Source: Acidiferrobacteraceae bacterium
GTDB lineage: Bacteria > Pseudomonadota > Gammaproteobacteria > Acidiferrobacterales > Acidiferrobacteraceae
Direction of reading: 5' to 3'
Length of the DNA: 11,276 nt
NCBI GenBank assembly: GCA_027343725.1
Contig: DAHWKH010000006.1
Coordinates: forward strand, 1 to 11,276
Made by a program: the position numbers and the translations under genes. The notes below the pieces were generated by a model. It did not search any database, was not told where the DNA came from, and was given only the letters and a program-made list of their open reading frames with translations. Positions 6,192 through 11,276 of this stretch are shown one piece after another. Every line of letters begins with the position of its first letter. Within the stretch, counting starts at the first letter, position 1.

Positions 6192-7562
6192 TCACCGCGC
6201 CCCGTCCTGGAAGATCAGCACCTGCAGGGTCTGAAAGAGAATGATGATATCCAGGAACAGCGAGTGATTCTTGATGTAATACAGATCGTATTTGAGCTTC
6301 TCGATCGCGTCCTGAAGCGACGCGCCGTAGGGATAGCGGACCTGGGCCCACCCCGTGATGCCGGGTTTCATGACGTGGCGATAATGGTAATAGGGAACGG
6401 TCTCCCGGAGCTGCGCCACGAAAAACGGCCGCTCGGGCCTCGGGCCCACGAAACTCATGTCGCCCCGCAGGACGTTCACGGCCTGCGGCAGCTCGTCGAT
6501 GCGCGCCTTGCGCAGGATCCGTCCGATGCGCGTTGCGCGGTCGTCGTTCACCCGCGCCCACTGCGGGCGCCCGTCCTCTTCCGCGTCGACACGCATGCTG
6601 CGGAACTTGAGGAGCCGGAACACCTGGCCGTCCTGCCCCACCCGCTCCTGCCGATAGAGCACGGGCCCGCCGTCCTCGAGCTTGACGAGAACCGCGGCCA
6701 CGGCCATGAGGGGGGCACAGAGCGCGAGCAGCGTGAGGCTTGCCGCGACATCGAAGAGGCGTTTCACCCGGGTCTTCCACACGCCTTGCTGGAAGCCATC
6801 CCCGAAGACGAGCCAGCTCGCGTTCAAAGACTCGAGCTCGATGCGTCCGCTCTCGCGCTCGAAGAATGTCGTAAGGTCCATGACCCGGAGGCCGGACAAT
6901 TTGCATTCGAGCAGTTCATGGACCGGCAACGTCAGGCGCCGGTCACGGCTGCCGACCACGATCTCTCGGACCCCGTAGTCGCGGGCGATGGCCGCGAGCG
7001 GACGCGGATCCCGCAAGACCTGTGGGCCGTCGCGCTCCTCGCGCTCGCTGCAGGGCACGAATCCCAGGATCCGGAAACCACCGCGACCGCCGCTCCCCTG
7101 CGCCAGGACCTGAAGGGAGCGGGCGCGCCGGCCGGTGCCGAGCACCAGTACGTGGCGGGCGGTCGCCGCGCGCTGGACGATGGCGATATAGATGAGGCGC
7201 GTCAGCATGGTGCCGCACAACGCCACGAGCACCGCGTAGGCCAGGGCCGGCAAGGGCACGACGAGCGAGGGCGCGAAGGCCACGAGGCCGCAGAAGACGA
7301 GGAAACCGAGCGACAGGCTTACGATCAGGCGCGGGAAATACCCCCACTGGCCCTCTTTCAGATCACGCTGGTAGAGTCCGAACGCCGTCATCACAACCAG
7401 CATCACGCCGATGAACACGCCGGCCTTGGTCAAGGACTCCGGCGTCAGGTCCCCCGACCGCAGCCGCGCGCCCACATACAACGCACCGGCGAGCACAAAC
7501 ACTTCAGACAAACCGAGGAGGACGAGTCCCTTCGGCAAATAATGCCGGAAGATACGAATCAT
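6192..7562 (-). CDS. Polyprenyl-phosphate sugar-1-phosphate transferase, initiating enzyme of EPS synthesis (PEP-CTERM type)
   Basis: A 456-residue inner-membrane enzyme that moves a sugar-1-phosphate from a nucleotide sugar to undecaprenyl phosphate, the first step of repeat-unit assembly. Four hydrophobic segments lie near the N-terminus (about 11-33, 47-63, 79-97, 105-127). Next is a Rossmann-like domain starting HVLVLGTGRRA (137-147), then a membrane-embedded segment (about 268-292) that opens the catalytic bacterial sugar transferase domain (about 265-450). Catalytic landmarks are LKFRSMR (318-324), ARIDELPQ (353-360) with the Asp356-Glu357 pair, GDMSFVGPRPERP (367-379) and KPGITGWAQVRYPYG (399-413). 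The start MIRIFRHYLP is characteristic of the PEP-CTERM-associated subgroup, and AGGGA 6 nt before the ATG supports it. Length is normal for the family. It is the first EPS gene after rarA, with a 67-nt gap that probably carries the operon promoter. The sugar transferred cannot be told from sequence. Confidence 0.94.
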   Translation of the reverse strand: MIRIFRHYLPKGLVLLGLSEVFVLAGALYVGARLRSGDLTPESLTKAGVFIGVMLVVMTAFGLYQRDLKEGQWGYFPRLIVSLSLGFLVFCGLVAFAPSLVVPLPALAYAVLVALCGTMLTRLIYIAIVQRAATARHVLVLGTGRRARSLQVLAQGSGGRGGFRILGFVPCSEREERDGPQVLRDPRPLAAIARDYGVREIVVGSRDRRLTLPVHELLECKLSGLRVMDLTTFFERESGRIELESLNASWLVFGDGFQQGVWKTRVKRLFDVAASLTLLALCAPLMAVAAVLVKLEDGGPVLYRQERVGQDGQVFRLLKFRSMRVDAEEDGRPQWARVNDDRATRIGRILRKARIDELPQAVNVLRGDMSFVGPRPERPFFVAQLRETVPYYHYRHVMKPGITGWAQVRYPYGASLQDAIEKLKYDLYYIKNHSLFLDIIILFQTLQVLIFQDGAR

Positions 7563-7579
7563 GTTACGTCCCTGTAACA
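7562..7579 (-). promoter_or_regulatory. Small hairpin presenting the ribosome binding site of the sugar transferase gene
   Basis: The minus strand reads TGTTAC-AGGGAC-GTAACA followed by TG: a 6-bp inverted repeat whose 6-nt loop contains the Shine-Dalgarno AGGGA (7569-7573) and whose 3' arm ends in the A of the ATG start codon. The stem is AT-rich and weak. It could modestly tune initiation, or be chance. Confidence 0.35.
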
Positions 7580-7592
7580 GCTCAGGGCGCCT

Positions 7593-7621
7593 ATTTAGCG
7601 TTGCGGACGCTCGTCGATCAA
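7593..7621 (-). promoter_or_regulatory. Candidate sigma-70-type promoter of the EPS operon
   Basis: In the 67-nt gap between rarA and the sugar transferase gene the minus strand has TTGATC (7616-7621; 4 of 6 against TTGACA), a 17-nt spacer and CTAAAT (7593-7598; 3 of 6 against TATAAT). Transcription would start near 7586, leaving a leader of about 24 nt. The -10 match is poor, so the call rests mainly on position and ideal spacing. Confidence 0.28.
7597..7611. repeat. Inverted repeat AGCGT-N5-ACGCT after rarA, inside the candidate promoter
   Basis: A perfect 5-bp inverted repeat with a 5-nt loop (TGCGG on the plus strand), 18 nt downstream of the rarA stop and almost filling the spacer of the candidate promoter. 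On the minus strand it is followed by AAATAG rather than a T-run, so it does not look like a rarA terminator. A small operator is possible but unproven. Confidence 0.35.
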
Positions 7622-7629
7622 TCCGACCT

Positions 7630-8901
7630 TCAGTCGCGCGCGCGCAGGCGCGCCAGGCGCTCGGCGATACGCGCCTCGAGCCCGCGATCGGTCGGCCGAT
7701 AGTAGCGGGCGGCCGTCATCCCGTCGGGGAAGTAGGACACGCCCGCGGCATAGGCCTCGGGCTCGTCGTGGGGGTATCGGTAGTCCCGCGCGTGCCCGAG
7801 GGCCCGGGCGAGGGCCGTCGGGGCGTTGCGCAGGTGCGCCGGGACCGGCAGGGTGCCGTGGCTCGCGACGTCCCGCCGCGCCTCGGCGAGCGCGCGGTAG
7901 ACGGCGTTGCTCTTGGGGGCCGCGGCGAGATAGATCGCGGCTTGCGCCAGCGCCAGCTCGCCTTCGGGACTTCCCAAACGTTCGAAGGCCGTCCAGGCAT
8001 CGAGGGCGACCTGCAAGGCCCGCGGGTCGGCGTTTCCGATATCCTCGCTCGCCGCGCGCACCAGGCGGCGCGCCACGTAACGGGGATCGCAGCCGCCGTC
8101 GAGGAGGCGCACCAGCCAGTACAGGGCGGCATCGGGGGAGGAGCCGCGCACGGCCTTGTGCAATGCCGAAATCTGGTCGTACAGGAGGTCGCCGCCCTTG
8201 TCGAACTGCCGGTAGCGCGTGCCGGCGGCGCGTTCCACGCGCGCCTGATCGAGGTGCGTGCCCTGGGCCTCGGCCGCGAGCTCGGCCGCGAGTTCCAGTA
8301 AAGACAAGGCGCGGCGCGCGTCGCCGTCAGCGAGCTCGACCACGAGCGCCAAGGCCTCCGGCGCGCAGGTATAACGCCCGGCCAGGCCCGCCGGGGCGGC
8401 CAGGGCGCGTGTCAAAAGCGCGGTCAGCGCCTCGGGCGCAAGCGGCTCCAAGGCGTGCAGCCGCAGGCGCGACAGGAGCGCGCTCGAGAGGGCGAACGCC
8501 GGGTTCTCGGTGGTGGCCCCGATCAGGATCACGACGCCCTCCTCGAGCGGGCGCAAAAGCGCGTCCTGCTGCGCGCGGCTGTAGCGGTGGATCTCATCGA
8601 TGAAGGCCACGAGGCCCTGCCCCTGGTCCCGGGCCGCCCGTCCGTCCTCCTCGAGGGCCTTCAGTTCGCGCACGCCGCTCGTGAGGGCGCTCAACGCGAC
8701 GAAACGGCTGCGCGAGGCCCCCGCCAAAAGGCGGGCGAGCGTGGTCTTGCCGCTCCCCGGGGGGCCGAAGAGAACCGTGGGGTACGGGCGGCCGCGCTCG
8801 TAGGCGACGCGCAGCGCCGCCCCCGGCGCGAGCAGTGTGGATTGTCCCACGACCTCGGCCAGGGTCTGCGGGCGCATGCGTTCGGCCAGAGGCGCGTCCA
8901 C
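7630..8901 (-). CDS. rarA: Replication-associated recombination protein A (RarA/MgsA), AAA+ ATPase
   Basis: A 423-residue AAA+ ATPase of the clamp-loader-like RarA/MgsA/WRNIP1 family, which acts at stalled replication forks. Walker A is GPPGSGKT at 46-53, Walker B with the DEIH-type box is AFIDEIHR at 99-106, sensor 1 is GATTENP at 128-134, and sensor 2 is GDARRALSLLE at 193-203. The C-terminal tetramerisation part follows, with SALHKAVRGSSPDAALYWL (245-263), EDIGNADPRAL and the late YRYPHDEP (374-381). The full family architecture is present and the length is normal. I place the start at the GTG at 8901, giving DAPLAERMRPQTLAEVVGQ, which aligns with the family N-terminus. This GTG shares its first base with the lolA stop codon (TAGTG), so rarA is probably translated by re-initiation after lolA. 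Upstream in-frame codons would extend 70 residues into lolA and look like antisense-type noise. The ftsK-lolA-rarA order supports the identity. Confidence 0.97.
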   Translation of the reverse strand: MDAPLAERMRPQTLAEVVGQSTLLAPGAALRVAYERGRPYPTVLFGPPGSGKTTLARLLAGASRSRFVALSALTSGVRELKALEEDGRAARDQGQGLVAFIDEIHRYSRAQQDALLRPLEEGVVILIGATTENPAFALSSALLSRLRLHALEPLAPEALTALLTRALAAPAGLAGRYTCAPEALALVVELADGDARRALSLLELAAELAAEAQGTHLDQARVERAAGTRYRQFDKGGDLLYDQISALHKAVRGSSPDAALYWLVRLLDGGCDPRYVARRLVRAASEDIGNADPRALQVALDAWTAFERLGSPEGELALAQAAIYLAAAPKSNAVYRALAEARRDVASHGTLPVPAHLRNAPTALARALGHARDYRYPHDEPEAYAAGVSYFPDGMTAARYYRPTDRGLEARIAERLARLRARD

Positions 8902-9503
8902 TATTCCCGTACGATGGCGGTATGGGGCGGCGGACGGAACACGAACAACGACGCCGGCAACGTGGGGTTGATGCGCCAATGGTTGATGGTGATCGTGGTG
9001 GTCTGCCCGAGCGCGTCGCGTAAGACGATGTGCTCGATATGCACCCCGCGGTACCCGATGCGGATCCACCGGAACCCCTTGCCGCGCCCGCGCGGCTTGA
9101 GTTCGAGCCACGCAAGCCCCGCGCGCGACGGCAAGGGCTGCACCCGGAAGAGGTGCGTAAGATGCCCGCGCCCCGCCAGCAGCAGCGCCGGCGTGCGCCC
9201 GAGCGCGTGGTTCAGGCTATAGCGGGTCGCCTGGCGGAGGCCCGGATCGTAAAGCCAGACCCCCCGACCGCGCCCGATGATCCGCTCCGTGTAGGGCTTG
9301 TCATAGTCCCACCGGAAGCGCCCGGGGCGCGCCAGCCAGACGCGTCCGCGAGCGTGCGTCACCATCGCCCCGTGGCGCCCGCGGACGACCTCCGTGAAAC
9401 GCCCGCTTGCCGTGTGGACGGTGGCGAAGAAACGCGCGAGATCGGCGCCCATCGCGACAGCCGGCACGAGCGCCAAAAGCGCGACCCAGGATCGCAGATG
9501 CAT
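8901..9503 (-). CDS. lolA: Outer-membrane lipoprotein carrier protein LolA
   Basis: A 200-residue periplasmic chaperone that accepts lipoproteins released by LolCDE and hands them to LolB at the outer membrane. The signal peptide is MHLRSWVALLALVPAVAMGA, cleaved about before Asp21. LolA hallmarks follow in order: the helix and strand around LARFFATVHTASGRFTEVV (22-40), GRVWLARPGRFRWDYDKPY (53-71), the GVWLYDPGLRQAT stretch (81-93), and the C-terminal FVFRPPP (187-193). Length is typical. The mature protein is unusually rich in Arg and His compared with E. coli LolA, which may only reflect GC-rich coding. It lies 3 nt after ftsK and shares a base with the rarA start, so the three genes look co-transcribed. 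It would also serve the export lipoprotein encoded further down the window, which has an outer-membrane sorting signal. Confidence 0.95.
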   Translation of the reverse strand: MHLRSWVALLALVPAVAMGADLARFFATVHTASGRFTEVVRGRHGAMVTHARGRVWLARPGRFRWDYDKPYTERIIGRGRGVWLYDPGLRQATRYSLNHALGRTPALLLAGRGHLTHLFRVQPLPSRAGLAWLELKPRGRGKGFRWIRIGYRGVHIEHIVLRDALGQTTTITINHWRINPTLPASLFVFRPPPHTAIVRE

Positions 9504-9506
9504 GGA

Positions 9507-11276
9507 TTAGCCCTCCGATGGCGGTGGCGGCGCGAGCACTTCCCGGCTGCCGTTCGGTTGCAAGGGCCCCACGACGCCCGAGCGTTCCATCTGCTCGATG
9601 AGGCGCGCGGCGCGGTTATAGCCGATGCGCAGCCGTCGCTGCACACCCGACACCGAGGCGCGCCGGGTCTCGGTCACGATCCGCAAGGCTTGGTCGTACA
9701 AGGCATCCGCCTCGTCATCCTCGGGGCCGTCCGCGGACGCCCCGTCGAAGGCCTCCTCGGGCGCGAAAATCCGCTCGTCATAGACCGCGGGGCCCATGCG
9801 CTTCAAGGCCGCGACGACCTTATGCACCTCGGAATCGGCCACGAACGCCCCGTGCACGCGCAGGGGATACCCGCTGCCCGCCTGCAAGAACAGCATATCG
9901 CCGTGGCCGAGCAGCTGCTCCGCGCCCATTTGATCCAGCACCGTGCGTGAATCCACTTTCGCCGAGACCTGAAACGCGATGCGCGCCGGGATGTTGGCCT
10001 TGATGAGCCCGGTGATGACGTCCACCGACGGCCGTTGCGTGGCGAGCACCAAGTGGAGGCCCGCGGCGCGCGCCTTCTGCGCCAATCGGGCGATCAATTC
10101 CTCGACCTTCTTTCCCACCACCATCATGAGGTCGGCGAGCTCGTCGATGACGATCACGACATAGGGGAGGCGCTGCAATTCGCGCACCTCGCCGGCCGGC
10201 GCGAGCGGGTCGTTCAGGATCTCGCCGCGCGTGCGCGCCTCGTCGAAGCGCTTATTGTAACCCGCGAGATTGCGCACGCCGAGCGCGGCCATCGCGCGGT
10301 AGCGCCGCTCCATCTCCCCGATGCACCAGCGCAAGGCCTGGGCCGCCTGCTTCATGTCCGTGACCACCGGCGCCAGCAGATGCGGCAGGCCCTCGTAGAC
10401 GGCAAGCTCCAGCATCTTCGGATCGATCAGAATGAGGCGTACGTCCTTGGGCGTCGCCTTGAACACAAGACTCAAGATCAGCGCGTTCAGGCAGACGGAT
10501 TTCCCCGACCCCGTGGTGCCGGCTATGAGCAGGTGCGGCATGCGCGCCAGATCGGTCACCACCGCCTGGCCGCCGATGTCCTTGCCGAGTGCGAGCGCAA
10601 GCGGCGAGGTGACCGCGTCGTAGGCGCGCGACGACAGGATCTCCCGCAGGCGCACGACCTCGCGGCGCTCATTGGGGATCTCGAGACCCACATAGGCCTT
10701 GCCGGGGATGTTCTCCACCACCCGCACGCTCACGACCGACAGCGCGCGCGCGAGATCGCGCTGCAAGGAGGTGATTTGGCTCGCCTTCACGCCCGGCGCG
10801 GGCTCGATCTCGAAGCGCGTGATGACCGGCCCCGGGTGCACGTCCGCGACCTTGACCTCGACGTGGAAGTCGAGCAATTTCTTTTCGAGCAGCCGCGACA
10901 TCATGCGCAGGGATTCCTCGGACACGGCGGTCTTCGGGTCCTGGGGGGCATCGAGGAGGGACAGCGCCGGAAGCCCGGCCTCCGGGGGCTCGAGAAAGGT
11001 CGTCTGGCGCTCGCGCGTCGCCCGCTCGCTCTCCACGGGCGCGATCGCCGGTTCGATGCGCACCGGGGCGGCCCGTTCGAGCACGCGTCGCTCCTTGGCG
11101 AGCGATTGCTCGCGGGCGCGCCGGGCACGCCGCCCGCGGGTGGTGTCGGCCAGGCGCCCGAGGGCGCCGTGTGCCGCGGCGATCGCGTTCATCGCGAGTT
11201 CACCGAGCCAGTCCATGACGCCAAGCCACGAAAGACCCGTCGCGAGCGTGAACCCGGCGAGGAACACGGCCAGCAA
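9507..11276 (-). CDS. ftsK: DNA translocase FtsK, C-terminal part (5' end beyond window)
   Basis: The last 589 codons of ftsK; the frame runs off the right edge, so most of the membrane domain is missing. FtsK pumps DNA at the division septum and activates XerCD/dif recombination to resolve chromosome dimers. Visible are the end of the last transmembrane segment (about 1-20 of the visible part), a short Arg- and Glu-rich linker (about 45-115), the alpha domain (about 120-215) and the motor with Walker A GTTGSGKS at 253-260 and Walker B VVIVIDELADLM at 373-384 (Asp378, Glu379). Next come LATQRPSVDVITGLIKANIP (411-430) and the gamma winged helix (about 522-585; SVSGVQRRLRIGYNRAARLIE), which reads KOPS sequences. 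The linker is about 70 residues, far shorter than the several-hundred-residue linker of E. coli FtsK, but short linkers are common in other bacteria. All catalytic motifs are intact. The gene is followed by lolA after 3 nt. Confidence 0.98.
   Translation of the reverse strand: MLAVFLAGFTLATGLSWLGVMDWLGELAMNAIAAAHGALGRLADTTRGRRARRAREQSLAKERRVLERAAPVRIEPAIAPVESERATRERQTTFLEPPEAGLPALSLLDAPQDPKTAVSEESLRMMSRLLEKKLLDFHVEVKVADVHPGPVITRFEIEPAPGVKASQITSLQRDLARALSVVSVRVVENIPGKAYVGLEIPNERREVVRLREILSSRAYDAVTSPLALALGKDIGGQAVVTDLARMPHLLIAGTTGSGKSVCLNALILSLVFKATPKDVRLILIDPKMLELAVYEGLPHLLAPVVTDMKQAAQALRWCIGEMERRYRAMAALGVRNLAGYNKRFDEARTRGEILNDPLAPAGEVRELQRLPYVVIVIDELADLMMVVGKKVEELIARLAQKARAAGLHLVLATQRPSVDVITGLIKANIPARIAFQVSAKVDSRTVLDQMGAEQLLGHGDMLFLQAGSGYPLRVHGAFVADSEVHKVVAALKRMGPAVYDERIFAPEEAFDGASADGPEDDEADALYDQALRIVTETRRASVSGVQRRLRIGYNRAARLIEQMERSGVVGPLQPNGSREVLAPPPPSEG

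Noticed and set aside
6264..7577. A 437-codon plus-strand open frame opposite the sugar transferase gene
   Set aside because: It mirrors a well-conserved transferase; its product is a low-complexity mix of Arg, Glu, His and Gln with no motif.
7597..7611. A rho-independent terminator for rarA
   Set aside because: The stem is only 5 bp and no T-run follows on the minus strand.
7563..7629. A sigma-54 promoter for the EPS operon, as known for some PEP-CTERM systems
   Set aside because: No GG-N10-GC pair with the flanking consensus is seen here or in 6085-6191 on the minus strand.
8902..9111. A 70-residue N-terminal extension of RarA
   Set aside because: It lies entirely within lolA, has no resemblance to RarA N-termini, and the GTG at 8901 gives the standard start.

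Overview
The window is a GC-rich stretch of a bacterial chromosome in which every supported gene lies on the minus strand, so transcription runs from position 11276 towards 1. The upstream third is the housekeeping cluster ftsK-lolA-rarA, an order familiar from Gammaproteobacteria, where serS often follows rarA. The rest looks like the start of an exopolysaccharide (EPS) locus of the exosortase A (XrtA)/PEP-CTERM type. The two together suggest a GC-rich gammaproteobacterium, possibly a free-living or biofilm-forming environmental one. I cannot name the genus.

Layout in transcription order: ftsK (5' end cut by the window edge), lolA and rarA are separated by 3 nt or overlap by 1 nt and look translationally coupled. 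A 67-nt gap (7563-7629) follows, with a weak promoter candidate and two small inverted repeats. Then come seven EPS genes: a polyprenyl-phosphate sugar-1-phosphate transferase (6192-7562), an outer-membrane polysaccharide export lipoprotein (5458-6084), a Wzz-type chain-length protein (3901-5430), a tyrosine-autokinase-like ATPase (3065-3904), an outer-membrane beta-barrel protein (1670-3061), a GspA/ExeA-like AAA ATPase (591-1667), and the glutaminase half of an asparagine-synthase-like amidotransferase, cut by the left edge (1-586). Apart from a 107-nt gap after the first EPS gene, these genes overlap or lie within 27 nt of each other, so they are probably one operon.

Expected joint function: the sugar transferase starts the repeat unit on undecaprenyl phosphate. 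The chain-length protein and its kinase-like partner would control polymerisation and gate export. The lipoprotein, and perhaps the beta-barrel protein, would take the polymer across the outer membrane. The AAA ATPase and the amidotransferase are conserved companions whose exact roles are not settled. The exosortase, the PEP-CTERM substrates, the flippase, the polymerase and the other glycosyltransferases are not in the window and would be expected further downstream (left).

The most unusual feature is the kinase-like protein. Its P-loop has Ala where the invariant Walker A Lys should be, and it lacks the Tyr-rich C-terminal tail, so it is probably not a functional autokinase. There are no RNA genes, mobile elements, CRISPR arrays or gene-free stretches longer than about 110 bases.
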